The translations under genes and the position numbers were made by a program. Shown one piece after another: positions 1 through 11,999 of a stretch of DNA of 64,000 nt. The notes under the pieces are model-generated. The model worked only from the letters and a program-made list of their open reading frames with translations. It did not search any database and was not told the origin of the DNA. The DNA is from Actinostola sp. cb2023 (lineage: Eukaryota > Cnidaria > Anthozoa > Actiniaria > Actinostolidae): NCBI GenBank assembly GCA_033675265.1, contig JAUJYZ010000607.1:124001-188000 (forward strand), written 5' to 3'. The number at the start of each line of letters is the position of its first letter. Position 1 is the stretch's first letter.

Positions 1-153
1 TTGATTGATTGATTGAATTCGAAAAAATGGAAAGTTGCTTTGAGAAAAAAGCAGCTCCAGAGATGTTTCGGAGGTTTTCTTGCGACAAAACAATCGGATT
101 TGATGATAAAGTGCATTACTACATAGATTTATTATACTGATTTTCACCAACAG

Positions 154-774
154 ACCTACGAAGGTGACAGAAATGCCGAAGAAGAACGGCATGGCTTTGG
201 CAAGGCATTCCTCCCAAATGGCGACACTTACGAAGGCCAGTACGAACATGGCAGGCGACATGGAAATGGGACTTATCGGTTTAAAAATAGTGCCAAATAC
301 GTAGGGGAATACTCCAAGGGCAAGAAACATGGCCAAGGGACATTCTGGTACCCAGATGGATCACGATATGAAGGGGACTGGGTGGAAGATAGAAGAAATG
401 GCCATGGAATCTACTACTACGTTAATAGTGACACATATGAAGGGAATTGGTATGAGCACTTACGGCATGGCCAAGGCACTTATACCTATGCATCTACAGG
501 AACCAAATACACAGGGACCTGGACGAATGGAAAGAGAGAGGGCTCTGGAGAACTGGTTCATGCCAATCATCGATTTGTAGGCAACTTTGTTGAAGATTTC
601 CCAAAAGGGTTGGGCAAGTACAAGTTCGACATGGGATGTGAACAGTACGGTGAGTATACTTTAGAGGAACAACTTCACGAAGGCGATACAGAAGAAGACG
701 AACAGGTTACCATTATTACACCTAAGTGGAAGTGTTCAAGAATTACTGAGATTGAGAGTGCTGTATTTAACTAA
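154..774 (+). CDS. RSPH1: Radial spoke head 1 homolog (RSPH1), 3'-terminal exon, partial
   Basis: This is the last exon of a MORN-repeat protein of the ciliary radial spoke head. An acceptor (caccaacag) precedes position 154 and the frame stays open for 206 codons to a TAA. About six MORN units are visible, with repeated TYEG/YEGDW/YTGTW cores alternating with HGNGTY, HGQGTF and HGQGTY. After the repeats comes the RSPH1-type segment [13 protein letters not shown], an acidic stretch and then TIITPKWK, which matches my knowledge of vertebrate RSPH1 and separates it from other MORN proteins. Family knowledge: RSPH1 is an axonemal protein needed for normal ciliary beating. The N-terminal exons lie left of the window. 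The C-terminal tail is shorter than in vertebrates, which have a long acidic extension. A GTGAGT inside the exon near 649 could act as an alternative donor, but reading through keeps the conserved sequence, so I treat it as exonic. Confidence 0.9.
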   Translation, partial: TYEGDRNAEEERHGFGKAFLPNGDTYEGQYEHGRRHGNGTYRFKNSAKYVGEYSKGKKHGQGTFWYPDGSRYEGDWVEDRRNGHGIYYYVNSDTYEGNWYEHLRHGQGTYTYASTGTKYTGTWTNGKREGSGELVHANHRFVGNFVEDFPKGLGKYKFDMGCEQYGEYTLEEQLHEGDTEEDEQVTIITPKWKCSRITEIESAVFN

Positions 775-1230
775 ACTAATCATAAACTACTAGTGCTTTG
801 TTCCATTGGATATTGTCACATCAAGGTTTTACTACATGTATTAAGTTTAGTAGAACATGCAAGAAAACAAATTGGACTCTATATGTAACTTATTACTAAT
901 AATTTATAAAAAACATGCAATAATCATTATGCTGCCTATTTAAACCAATCTTGTAATGAAGAATTACAATGAAATAAACGTGGAATGGAATGAACCAGAA
1001 ATAAAGTGGATGTAACTCAAGTTTGGATGTGTCTGTGTTTGCAAAAATGGATGGGAGCAACTTCAGAATACCCCACAACTAGTCAAGCTCTTACAGCGGC
1101 GCTCTTTGAAAACGATGCAAAATACAATAGATTCTATTGTTATGCAAATTAGTTGCGGGGGAATTCTGAAGTTTAGCCAATGGATGTGTCTGTGTTTTCA
1201 AAAAAACATTGTTGCTAAAAGTATTCGAGC
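775..1230 (+). other. RSPH1 3' UTR and flank, with AATAAA at 973
   Basis: Sequence after the RSPH1 stop is AT-rich. It contains a canonical AATAAA at 973-978, about 200 bp downstream of the stop, the best candidate poly(A) signal. No other gene is visible up to the tandem array. Confidence 0.55.
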
Positions 1231-1940
1231 CTTCATTGTGCATAACACAAGGTACATGTACTTCGTCAAACTTCATTGCAAACACACATTGGCAACTGCC
1301 TGGTGTTGGCAGTCATCACAAGTCACCATCATTGTGCACAGCACAAGGTACATGTACTTCGTCAAACTTCATTGCAAACACACATCAGCAACTGCCTGGT
1401 GTTGGCAGTAATCACAAGTCATATTCATTGTGCACAACACAAGGTACATGTACTTCGTCAAACTTCATTGCAAACACACATTGGCAACTGCCTGGTGTTG
1501 GCAGTCATCACAATTAGTCACCATCATTGTGCACAACACAAGGTACTTTGTCAAACTTCATTGCAAACACACATCAGCAACTGCCTGGTTTTGGCAGTAA
1601 TCACAAGTCACCATCATTGTGCACAACACAAGGTACATGTACTTAGTCAAACTTCATTGCAAACACACATCAGCAACTGCCTGGTGTTGGCAGTCGTCAC
1701 AAGTCACCATCATTGTGCACAACACAAGGTACATGTACTTCGTCAAACTTCATTGCAAACACACATCAGCAACTGCCTGGTGTTGGCAGTTGTCACAAGT
1801 CACCATCATTGTGCACAACACAAGGTACATGTACTTCGTCAAACTTCATTGCAAACACACATCAGCAACTGCCTGGTTTTGGCAGTAATCACAAGTCATA
1901 TTCATTGTGCACAACACAAGGTACTTTGTCAAACTTTTGA
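1231..1940. repeat. 96-bp tandem repeat, about 7.5 copies
   Basis: The word ACAAGGTAC recurs near 1246, 1342, 1438, 1537, 1627, 1723, 1819 and 1915, giving a 96-bp period with one 99-bp and one 90-bp spacing. Units contain CATTGTGCACAACACAAGG, CTTCGTCAAACTTCATTG and GCAACTGCCTGGTGTTGGC. Some units lack the ACATGTAC segment. Because 96 is a multiple of three, all three plus frames stay open for long stretches, but the peptide resembles nothing I know and I do not call it coding. Confidence 0.9.
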
Positions 1941-2914
1941 TTAACGTTTCCTTTCAGTGTTGTCATGCAGACTTGAGTGATGTTCAGTGACAATGCTAAT
2001 TGAAACAGTTGTGTTCTGGTTTACAAATGATACAGAGAAAATAGGAGAGCTGTCAATGCAGGATATGTGATCTAAAGTTAGCTTAGCAAAGTGTTATTGG
2101 TCCTCTTAGGACAGTACATCTACATTACTGATGAAGTGTAACCTTTCAGTCATTATTTTACTTGAATGTATTCTGTCCGCATTAATTTTTTAAATTAATT
2201 TTATTAATATTAAATGCTAACAAAACAACACAAAATAAAACTACAAGTGCGGGCATGTTTTCAAAGCTTTTTACCACTGACATGGTTTTGGAGAATTTAA
2301 AAGTCCTGTATTTTTTCTTCCTGATTTTGCAGATCTTCTCACTTCTCTGTCGACACCCCAGTCCAGATTTATTCACAGCTCTTGCGAGATGATGATTGTA
2401 ATAAAATTGTTCATTGTATATTCCATCCTTCTTAGGCCCAAAGGATACTGAAACAACAACAACAAAAATTGGTGAGAAACAATAATATTAAATGAGCATA
2501 AAAATGGAAAGAGAGACAAATGTTTCACAAATGTTTTAAGTTTATTCAAACCATCTTCAGGTAAAACTATGGTTCACTGATTCAGTTACAACTCTTTTAT
2601 ACATATTATAATACACATACATGAGTAATGTATATGTAGTAGTTCAGTCGTACCCTCACTACAAATCTCCTTGTGTAAATTAGCAATCTTCACACACACA
2701 TTTTGCCCCAGAGATGGAGTTTTGTCCCCTACACTGTACAATTTACACATACCCCATCAATGATGGCTCTGGCATTCCAGGATCTCCACCTTTCTTAAGA
2801 CCTGATAATAAAATACAATTATTAGTACTTCATCATCATGAATTCCTACATTACACAATAAATATTATTATTGCAACCTAGTATGTCTACAACATTTAGA
2901 GATGGGTAATATTA
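1941..2914. other. Intergenic, AT-rich, no gene seen
   Basis: No supported exon, RNA gene or clear repeat was found between the 96-bp array and the inverted-repeat element. There is a short CAACAACAA run near 2451. Confidence 0.4.
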
Positions 2915-3130
2915 CAGTGAGGACACACTAACCGGGACCACTTGATCAAAACTGACCAATCAGATTACACCTGAAAATAATCACATTCCAACAAAAGTCA
3001 TCTGCGCCAATCATCATTATGACTATAATGCTGATTGGCCCAGACAACTTTTGTTGGAATGTGATTATTTTCAGGTGTAATCTGATTGGTCAGTTTTGCT
3101 CAAGTGGTCCCGGTTAGTGTGTCCTCACTG
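2915..3130. mobile_element. 216-bp foldback MITE with TA target duplication
   Basis: The left arm begins CAGTGAGGACACACTAACC and the right arm ends with its complement GGTTAGTGTGTCCTCACTG. The arms match almost perfectly for about 90 bp each. The element is flanked by TA on both sides (2913-2914 and 3131-3132). CAGT termini with a TA duplication are typical of non-autonomous Tc1/mariner-group elements; the superfamily assignment is inference. Confidence 0.9.
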
Positions 3131-4026
3131 TAAAGGAATGTCATCACTACATTGTCTGAATAGCCATATGGTATATTGATGTATGTAATGGGCATACAGA
3201 TATGAATTTTGACAACATCTTTCCCTTCATTTTATTCCCTTTCCTAAGTATTGGACATAGACTTCTGGGCTGAGCAGCCATTGAGTTCTGAGAAGAGAAT
3301 ATTCATTGAAGTGAACTGATGCTTAGTTGCATGATCTGCTTTGATTGCCCCTGCATTGCTTTAAATAGTGCTTTGGTTTTTGCATCCCTTCTATGGTGGT
3401 CTGTAAGAGGTGGCTAATGCCCTAGCCGGAGTACTGGTTTTCTTAGTGGGCACTTCTCTTGCTGCATTTGTTTTCTCTCCCCTCCTCAACTTTGGTTATT
3501 TAGCAATTATTGCTTGCCCCCCAAGTGATGGTAGCCGATAGCAGTCAAAATTGATCTTGCTGTCCTTTTTGTCCTCATAGTCCTCACAGGTTTGAGTTGC
3601 AGCATTTGGTGCTCTAATGTGAGCTTCCATCTAGTCTTGGATTTGCTCAGACATTTTCTTCAATTCTTATTTTAAACGAGCATGAAAGGGACTGCTTTTC
3701 ATCTTTCCATTTGCAAAATGATTTATAATAAAGTTGTTATTGTTATTATAATTACATACAAAGCTTGTACAGAGCTTTACTTCCACTGGTAAACCACAAA
3801 AACCATCACTCACCACATCACCCAGTGAATGAATTTATAGCTATGAATTAATTAATTATCATACTAAGAGTAAGACAGTTCATCGAACAAAACAACCTGA
3901 CTGAAATAGAGAAATATTTTCAAAAAAGTGAAAGACCAAACAGGATTTGTACGTGTTGTAAACACTACTAGCCATTAGTACTTTCAGGTTTGCTTGAAAA
4001 TACTAACATTGAACATAAATCACTAA
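3131..4026. other. Intergenic, nothing recognised
   Basis: Unique-looking intergenic DNA. I saw no convincing exon with splice sites, no long frame and no strong repeat. Confidence 0.35.
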
Positions 4027-4520
4027 TGGGCTATTCCATTTAATTTCTGCACCCCCCCTATCGAGGACGTTGGAAATCTTCAGGGGTCTGGGGTGTTTTG
4101 TGTGCTGGAAATCTTCAGGGGTCGGGGTGTTTTGTGTGCTGGAAATCTTCAGGAAATCTTCAGGGGTCTGGGGTGTTTTGTGTGCTGGAAATCTTCAGGG
4201 GTCGGGGTGTTTTGTGTGCTGGAAATCTTCAGGAAATCTTCAGGGGTCTGGGGTGTTTTGTGTGCTGGAAATCTTCAGGGGTCTGGGGTGTTTTGTGTGC
4301 TGGAAATCTTCAGGGGTCGGGGTGTTTTGTGTGCTGGAAATCTTCAGGGGTACCATGGAATTCTTTAGTATTTTGTGGAATTCTTGAGGGAGGTAATGGC
4401 CCCACACAGGAATTCTTCAGGGATGAACTTGAGGATCTGGATTTCTTCAGGGGTCTACCACAGGTTCCCAAAATTGCTATCCTCGATAGGGGGGGTGCAG
4501 ATATTAAATGGAATAGCCCA
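4027..4520. mobile_element. TIR element (about 41-bp TIRs) enclosing a TTCAGGGG minisatellite
   Basis: The left end TGGGCTATTCCATTTAAT (4027) and the right end ATTAAATGGAATAGCCCA (ending 4520) are inverted copies. Each continues inward through CTGCACCCCCCCTATCGAGG. The interior (about 4070-4355) is a tandem array of roughly 33-35 bp units built on GGAAATCTTCAGGGGTC and GGGGTGTTTTGTGTGCT, with occasional half-units AGGAAATCTTC. Open frames here follow from the repeat and are not evidence of a gene. No transposase is encoded. Confidence 0.85.
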
Positions 4521-4789
4521 ATGTCAGTGGCTAGCAGTTCTACTATAACTCACCAAGATAGATGATAAATGGAATAAATCCCCAATGAAACACCATCTTG
4601 GAATACTTAAAAACTGTCTGCACCCTTTTCTTCGTCTCAGGCTTCATTTTAACCATGTTATAGCCGATAAAAGACACAAGAAATACCTAAAGTACGTCTC
4701 AGTGAAACACTCCAGCAACTTCAAATACTCGTGCTTCTTAGTCTAGGACCCAGTCCTCCTGGATGATATTGACCGTCGTGTTGGTTGTA

Positions 4790-5105
4790 CCACAGGTAGC
4801 CCAAGCGCAGCATTTGTATAAGAGAATGTATGGGAATTATTCAATGGTGGATTTTCAGCGTAAATATTGAATAAATGTTACTGTAACTTACTATGTGTCT
4901 TGAAGAATTTTTTCCCTCCCCTTACACAGAAGATGAGGGAAAAAATTCCGAAAAATTCTGAAACTCGCTCCAGACATTGGCAGGAACTACTTCAAGACAC
5001 ATAGTAAGTTACAGTAACATTTATTCAATATTTACGCTGAAAATCCACCATTGAATAATTCCCATACATTCTCTTATACAAATGCTGCGCTTGGGCTACC
5101 TGTGG
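4790..5105. mobile_element. 316-bp foldback MITE with 5-bp TSD TTGTA
   Basis: The arms CCACAGGTAGCCCAAGCG (4790 on) and CGCTTGGGCTACCTGTGG (to 5105) are inverted repeats of about 110 bp, with a roughly 85-bp centre. TTGTA is present directly before (4785-4789) and after (5106-5110). The termini resemble those of the element at 33725-34098 (CACAGGCAGCCCAAGC), suggesting one family. Confidence 0.9.
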
Positions 5106-5368
5106 TTGTACTTGGGGAAGTGGGAACAAAATGAAGGAATGTTGTTTTAAAAAGTTGAATATCATTTATGATTAACGTTTGGGATTTTACAAAAAGTAAT
5201 TTTCAATTATTACAGCAACTAATGATAGAATTTGCCGGGAGAATTTAGCAAAATTTTCTATTTTCCAACAAAACGGAACTGGTTCTCAGTCCCTCGCGGC
5301 TGATTGTACTTTGCTGCGACGTGACACGACCTTTACTGGGTTTTGTCGCAATCGATGTTCCGTGCAAG

Positions 5369-7079
5369 ATGGCGATTGTGGAAAAGGCTTTTGGATTCCT
5401 TGTTAACGCTTACAGGACAAGCAACTACGCTGTTCTCATAGCAATATTGTTAGGGATTCTAGTCCCTCTTGTAGTTTATCGCATTCGTAGATATTTGGCA
5501 TCGAAGGGACCGAATCCATTCCTTGTAGACACACGGCGACCACCAGAACCCATCATCTTTGACCAAGCTGAACGAGATCGCATTATTAAACAGGGTTTTA
5601 GTGCTAAAAAGATCCCTGACAACTTGGATGCGATAGTAATAGGCAGTGGTATAGGTGGAATGACCTGTGCTTGCCTCCTTGCCCGGAGTGGAAAAAAAGT
5701 GCTGGTTTTAGAACAACATGACCAGGCTGGGGGCTGTTGCCACACATTCCACGACAAAGGTTTGTAATAGACACTAATGACTGGTCCCAAGGGAAACAGT
5801 AAGCAGAGGTGCTCTGCCTGAGTGTGAGTCAGAGAGGTATACGTAACTCATTCCAGAATGCAGAAAATCCAATGGGGAGCTGCTTTGAATAAAAAATCTC
5901 CAAAACAAGAAAGGTGGAAATATACCCCGATATGTCCCATCATCCTTTGCAGTCACACCACTATTCGACTAAGAGTAGGGCACAAAGTTCTCGGTGTGTG
6001 TGGTCTGTCCTATGGTCCCACAGTAATTGGCTAATGTTGTTGCGGTGACCCTACCATATGGTGAAGCTAAAATTTAATTTAAATGCAAGGGGGGGGGGGG
6101 GGGGGGGGGGAAATCAGGTTTGACAAAGTGAAAATGAAGTGAAAATAGGACATTTTTGGTTTTCCTAAAAATCAAATTACAATTTTCTAGAGAAACTTCG
6201 ACATGTAGTCAGCCTAGTTTGTATCCAAGGGGTGGTGAATGGTCCCTCGAAAATTAAGAGTCTCACATTTCCTTGACCTAAAATACAAGGGTCTCGCAGT
6301 CTCGCTTTTTCAGTGTTTTCACGTCTCGGAGGCTCAATTTTTTTCTAAATCAGTCTTGAAGTCTTTTATCTCCTCTCACATTGAAAGAATACTGAAGAGT
6401 CTTGGGCTCTCAGTGAATACTGCAATTAAGTCTTGCCATCTTGCAATGACCATTTGCAATGATTATTTGCCACCCCTTATCCAGATGTGAAGCATGTTCT
6501 TCCAGGTGCTACTTGTTCAAGGAATTGAGAAAATTGGCATTTTTCAAATCAGATTTCTATGTGTGGTATTATATGTAGTCAAAGGGTTAAACAGTGAAAA
6601 CCTTTTTTCTCCAGGATTTGAATTTGATACAGGAATTCATTACATTGGTGAAATGCAGAATCGTACCGCTACTAAATTCGTCATTGATCAGCTTACTGAT
6701 GGACAACTTCTCTGGTCGCCTCTTGAAAGGCAGTATGACACTGTTGCAATAGGTGATCTGAGTAATGCTAAGATATACCCAATAATGAGTGGCAGAGAAG
6801 AATTCAGAAAAGCTCTTCATGAAAAATTCCCTGATGAGAAAGTTGCCATTGACAAATATCTGGAACTTCTGAAGGTGACTTGTATATCATAATATTATTC
6901 TTGTTGAAGTAAGGTTTTGGTGTCCCAGGTATAAAACCTCTGAGTAACCAGCTTCGACATCTTATCATAGAGCTTTATGAACACGAGAAGACTTTGAATC
7001 AGTACTGGCAGTGGTGTAGCGAGGACCCAGGAATTGGGGGGACACTCAGGAAACAAACATCTTTACCAAAAATTTAGCT

Positions 7080-7114
<35 letters not shown>

Positions 7115-9757
7115 GGGGTGGGGGAGCATGTGTCCCCCATGCCCCTCCCTCTCTACGCTAGTGAGTATTGGTACAGTTTTAAAAATAATCCAACATTTCC
7201 AGAATCATTAACCTGAGTATCAGGCCCTAAGGGGAAGGGGAGGAAATGGGGAGGGGGACTGGGGAGGAGAGGAGGGAAGAAGAGGGAGTTCCCCTTTCCC
7301 CCTTCCCTACTAAGAGCCTGCTACTCAGGTTACAGAATCATGGAATCCTATCAAAATGAGCGATGCTGCTTAATTGCAGTCCATAGATAGTGTTTAAACT
7401 CACAAAGCCAAGTTTAAGCGGCAAGGATATAAAACACAGGTTGTTGTCGGACAGTATTTGTATTCAAAGTCTTCTCAAAATTTCCCTTGGTCCCAATCCA
7501 TTTTCATAAAGCTTTATGATAAGATGTCGAAGCTGGTTACTCAGAGGTTTACCTGGGACGTATTCTCTTCTGAGTGAACTCGCGGTAGCATGTCGAAGCA
7601 CAACAATTGCCAGAGAATCTCGGAGTTTTGAACATATTTTTGGAATTTCAGAGGATGCCATAATGACAGTCTAGACGATTCCATTCAAAGTCCCAACTTA
7701 TTGGTCACGTCTGACATCACATAGCTGTAAAACAGCTAGTGCTCCTGTATCTAGGTAAAGGTGATGCTTATATTGATTTTTATTTTTGTGATCAGAAAAT
7801 GAGGAAAAGCATTATGAGTTACTTTATACTCAAGTCCTTGCCACAGTTTCTTGGTAGATTACTGGTGTCTACAGGCCTGGTACATCTTATCACCGACTAC
7901 TTTAAAATGGCTAGGAGAACGCTGACAGAGGTTCTAGATGAACTGACAGATAACAAAGACTTGAAGACTGTTTTGGCTTACTGCTTTGGAGATTATGGTA
8001 ACTATATACATTACCTTTTTCAATATTTATGTTATATGTATGCATTATATGTACATGTAGTTTATTAGTTTTTAGTCCATGATGAATGTAGAGCTACTCT
8101 GTAGAAAAGTCATCATTAAACCGCTATTATTATTATTATTATTATGTACTTACCGGTATGTCAGCTCATGAGCTACTTAATATAGCCTTACAGCATTGTA
8201 TCCATGGATAAAATGAGGAACTTCACTTTCAATAATTTATTATTTCTCCTTGAAAACACACATGAATTGGTGCACATTTGCATAACATTCAAAACTGAGT
8301 GGACCACTTTTCATTTTTTCCTCAGGTACTATTCCTAAAGAAGCTAGTTTTGCCATGCATGCATTACTAGTGAATCATTTCATGAATGGCTCATCGTATC
8401 CTAAAGGTGGTGCTAGTGAGATTGCTCTGCATCTGACTCAGGCTTTGGAAAAAATGGGAAGTGCTGTGATGGTTAGGGCAAAGGTTACCCAAATACTACT
8501 AGATGAAAACGCTGGACATGCTAAAGGTATCTTTGTGTGAAAGTGTACATATTTGGCTACTCTGGCTTTGATATATATATTTTAATTAAAAAGTTAGTGT
8601 TGCCAAGGTGATTTCTGAATCTCGAGATTTCACATGGGATCTGTTCCGTACCGTATCCATCCCATCCTGTGTGCTGTACCTTCCCATGCTTTCCAACCAT
8701 CTTTTTTCCTTACCACGCATGACAGTGACCACTCACAAGAAAGTGACTCTATATAGCATAACTAAGTAGATTCTGCTGATTCAATACTTGTTAGACAGGC
8801 ACCCCTCTAAGCTGTATAGTAAGTATAGATTCCAAGGTTATCTTGTGCGATTGGTTGTCTTATTATACTGATTCTATTCCAGGTGTCCGTGTGTCGAAAA
8901 GCAGTGGTGACATTGATATTCTCGCCCCACTTGTAGTCTCTGGTGCTGGTTTTTACAACACCTATGCAAAGCTCCTCCCACAAAGTGTTTCCCCACTAAA
9001 GAATATCATGAAGAGCACGAAAGGGATCAAACATGGTATTGGGGCCATGTCTGTGTACATTGGTCTCAAAGGATCGAAAAAGGATCTTGGTATTAAAGCC
9101 AGTAACGTGTGGGCGTTTACCAATAACGAAGTCGACAAAATCACGGAAGAATTCCTGAAAATGAATCCAGAAGAGGCTGGCAACGAAGACATCCCACTTC
9201 TCTTTATTTCATTTCCTTCCACTAAGGATCCCGAGTGGGAAAAGCGATTCCCTGACAAGTCTACCTGCACAATCGTGTCGTTTGCTCCCTTCGAGTGGTT
9301 TCAGCAGTGGGAGGACAAACGGGTGATGAAACGAGGAGAGGACTACGAAGAGTTGAAACACCGAATTGGCAGGCGAATGTGGGAACAGACATGCCGCCAT
9401 TTCCCTCAGCTTAAAGACAAGGAAGAGTTCTTTGACGTTGGCTCCCCACTAAGCAACCAATACTACATCGCATCGCCTCGGGGTGAGATCTATGGTCTTG
9501 ATCACAATAAAGATCGCTTTAGTCCTGAGACGTGTGTTAATCTACGACCCAACACGACTATTCCTGGTTTGTACCTGACTGGACAAGACGTGCTAACGTG
9601 TGGATTTGCTGGTGCCATGTTTGGTGCTCTCTTTACTGCATCGTCCATCCTGCAAAGAAATGTCATGTTTGATATGATGAGCTTGCGCAAGAAAGTAAAA
9701 CAAGACCCGCCTGCTAACAACGGCGTGCAGAATGGCGACCTCAACATTAACAACTGA
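5369..9757 (+). CDS. RETSAT: All-trans-retinol 13,14-reductase (retinol saturase), five exons
   Basis: Exons: 5369-5759, 6615-6874, 7796-7997, 8326-8526 and 8883-9757. All junctions are GT-AG, phases are consistent, and the total is 642 aa plus TGA (human is about 610). The ATG at 5369 is chosen because the frame upstream offers only a GTG. Residues about 20-38 form a hydrophobic membrane segment. Residues 92-97 are the FAD-binding GSGIGG, followed by VLVLEQHDQAGGC, the Rossmann start of the phytoene desaturase/amine oxidase fold. Later conserved blocks are FDTGIHYIGEM, CFGDYGTIP, MHALLVNHF, YPKGGASEIA and, near the C-terminus, GLYLTGQDVLTCGFAGAMFG. Family knowledge: the enzyme is an ER-membrane flavoprotein that saturates the 13,14 double bond of all-trans-retinol. 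Intron 2 carries repeat insertions (6922-7557). No regulatory motif is evident. High confidence. Confidence 0.95.
6089..6110. repeat. G homopolymer (22 nt) in RETSAT intron 1
   Basis: An uninterrupted run of 22 G on the plus strand within the intron. It is potentially quadruplex-forming and prone to length error in sequencing. Confidence 0.9.
7080..7113. repeat. G homopolymer (34 nt) in RETSAT intron 2
   Basis: Thirty-four consecutive G followed by TGGGGTGGGGG. This is the longest homopolymer in the window. Confidence 0.9.
7209..7332. mobile_element. 124-bp MITE with 9-bp TSD, nested in the intron-2 repeat
   Basis: The TIRs TAACCTGAGTATCAGGC (start) and GCCTGCTACTCAGGTTA (end) flank a purine-rich then pyrimidine-rich centre. 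The 9-bp direct repeat CAGAATCAT lies at 7200-7208 and 7333-7341. A 9-bp duplication is typical of Mutator-like (MULE) transposition; the superfamily assignment is inference. Confidence 0.85.
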
Positions 9758-10189
9758 TTCCGTGGTACATTAATGTTATTGTTGATTTATTGCACCATAA
9801 ACCCATCTAATGCGTTCCTGACAATCAAAATTCATAATTATTATGATAAATTTTTATTATAATAATTCATTAATTCATTATTAATTCATAATTACAACAC
9901 CACATAAAAAATAACTTGTCAAAATATTTATTATTTTATCTTGTTTTGTACAAATAAGTTCATCGCTCCAGGTCATTTTCGATTTCTTTCCATTTCACGT
10001 ACGGTACTCAGTTCAAAAGGTTTCACAATAATCCTCTAATCGCGCTGAAACTTTGCAAGATTGTAGAGCAAGAGACAGTAAACAACACTTGAAAAAATAA
10101 CTTCAATTTATTGAGGTAAACTTAATATTTTCACTATACAAATATAGAACTACATACAAATTACGGTTGTCAGAAACGTCAAAAGAATA
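9758..10189. other. RETSAT 3' flank, AT-rich
   Basis: Downstream of the RETSAT stop, AT-rich with repeated TAATTCATTAATTCA words near 9840-9895. No canonical AATAAA is obvious close to the stop. No gene seen. Confidence 0.4.
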
Positions 10190-10503
10190 CAGCTATTTCA
10201 AAAAAGGTTGGTGAACGTTTTGTTGCATCTTGCATGCCAAGCCCGAAATGCACTATGGGTGATTTCAATGGAATCAGCGAAAGGTCACAACAATATGGAC
10301 TCTGGGAATTTTCCCAAACTATGTCTTCGCAATATGGAGCCAACATATTTTCTTCTGTATGTGCATGCTGACATTATTTACATATGATCCACAATACATT
10401 TCGGGCTTGGATAGCCTGATTTTCAGACGGTCCTTGGTCCTCCGCTCTGGGCTTGGTATGTAAGATGCAACAAAACCTTCACCATCCTTTTTTGAAATAG
10501 CTG
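10190..10503. mobile_element. 314-bp CAGCTATTTC element with TA TSD
   Basis: Starts CAGCTATTTCAAAAAAGG and ends with the complement CCTTTTTTGAAATAGCTG. TA is present at both flanks. A further inner inverted pair is CATGCCAAGCCCGAAATG against CATTTCGGGCTTGG. A second, right-truncated copy is at 36296-36488. Confidence 0.85.
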
Positions 10504-10880
10504 TATCGCTTGGGCTTTAAGTGAATGGCGTTAAAGCAGGCACGAATGTTTGAATACACCTGTCATCTTCTCCAATGGGGTCTTTAGGGTGAAAAAATGA
10601 ACTGAAACCTTTCGAAAATACGTGAAACGGAAAGAATACGAAAATGCCAGCGGTTGGAACAATGGAAATGGATCCGGAGGGACAAAGGCTGCCGAGACGG
10701 TCGTTAGGGAGGGTGGGAGGGAAGACAAAATTGTAGCCGCACCCAGAATACTTGCTGGACACCACGTAAAACATTTACGAAAGAGTAGCTAGCCTGTGGT
10801 CCCAAGGCATGTCCACCTCCTGCCTGGCTGAAACAACAGCTGTGTCCACCCCACCCGCCCCCTCGCGTGCCGGAAGTGTC
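10504..10880. other. Intergenic, no gene seen
   Basis: Contains TTCCAGCGGTTGGAACAAT (near 10648), which recurs near 11072 just after the left direct repeat. Otherwise unremarkable. Confidence 0.35.
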
Positions 10881-10966
10881 AGGTTCGACGTTGTTCGTCC
10901 CGCTGGTTTGGTCAACTACAATATGTTATTACAGGACTCTTGTTATATAGTCTTGTATATCATTAA

Positions 10967-11043
10967 ATCATCTCCCGTGGGACTATTGGGGCGGTTTGAA
11001 TAGTAGTATATCCAAACCGCCATTGTCCCACGGATCGATGATT
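10967..11043. repeat. Imperfect hairpin across the end of the left direct repeat
   Basis: Arms TCATCTCCCGTGGGAC and GTCCCACGGATCGATGA, plus inner GGGGCGGTTTG and CAAACCGCC, can pair. The right direct repeat carries only the first arm. Confidence 0.7.
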
Positions 11044-11185
11044 AAGAATGGGGAATGATTAAGATCCATTGTTCCAGCGGTTGGAACAATTACCATGGAT
11101 CCGTTCGTTCCGACGTTCTGCCCTCTCTTTCCAATTCACGTCCCCAACATGATTCCGTAGTAAATTATTCCCCCATTCCCCAAAC

Positions 11186-11310
11186 CTCAAACTTTATCCC
11201 TTACTCCCAATCCTCACACCCAATCCTTATTTACAATCCTTATTTCTCAATCTCTATCCCTTACTCCCAATCCTCACACCCAATCCTTATTTCCAATCCT
11301 TATTCCAATC
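11186..11310. repeat. Pyrimidine-rich 60-bp direct duplication
   Basis: TCCCTTACTCCCAATCCTCA recurs about 60 bp apart (near 11197 and 11257), followed each time by CACCCAATCCTTATTT. The strand is strongly C/T biased. Confidence 0.8.
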
Positions 11311-11999
11311 CCTTCTTCGCATCTTCCTCCCCCACTACTCAAAAATCCTTCTTCCAAGACTGATTTGTTGATTCAGGTTTTTTGTTTTACCACTTGATCC
11401 ACGGTCATCCATTATTTGCATGCCGTTCACTTCTGACCACCATTGGTCCCTCCCTTCACATCTAATCTTACGGTCATACTGGCTGGTTTCTTTCTCGTCT
11501 CTCTTTTTCGTGTACTTATCATCTTTTCACTCTTCTATTTCTTTGATTTCCTTTCACTTAGTTCCCTTTCCTTATTTCATATATATGGGGCATATTGTAA
11601 CACCTTATACACGCATTCGGCAACGCGCCAGCCAGCTTTCAGTGACTCGTGTTTCCAAACACTGAGGGAGGGGCCAATGGTGGTTAACAGTCCACGGCGC
11701 AATCGCAAGGATCGGGCACAAAGGGCTTTAGATAGCCCCGGGCATGTTAACCAACAAAGGACCTTACCACAGCATAACAAAAGGCACATTCCGGAAAGTC
11801 CCCGGCCAAAATATTCTCGAGTGCGAGCTGGTCACACCTATCAACACGTGCGAGAGATTTCGTACCTCCAAACCTCACAAGTGCGTCGACCCGGGCCAAA
11901 GGGATTCGCGGAATTGAACAAAGCCACCAACTGAACACACGAAATTAGCCCGTGGCGTTCACCTAGACAATTCACTTCAGCTACCGCCAAACAACACTA

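Larger units (their letters stand above)
6922..7557. mobile_element. Inverted pair of Tc1-like transposase N-terminal fragments in RETSAT intron 2
   Basis: Plus-strand 6925-6996 reads PGIKPLSNQLRHLIIELYEH. The minus strand around 7464-7557 reads PGKPLSNQLRHLIIKLYENG followed by LGPREILRRL. This is the pattern of the paired-type helix-turn-helix at the start of Tc1-like transposases (LS..LR..I..L...G...REI...L). The two copies face each other about 460 bp apart, and the left copy lacks about 27 bp present in the right. Both are fragments; no catalytic DDE region is present. The transposase assignment is inference from a short motif. Confidence 0.6.

Noticed and set aside
1276..1944. 222-aa open frame over the 96-bp array
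   Set aside because: The unit is a multiple of three and stop-free; the peptide is low complexity with no conserved features.
4070..4565. Open frames of 91-155 aa in the TTCAGGGG minisatellite
   Set aside because: All are readings of the same short repeat inside a TIR element.
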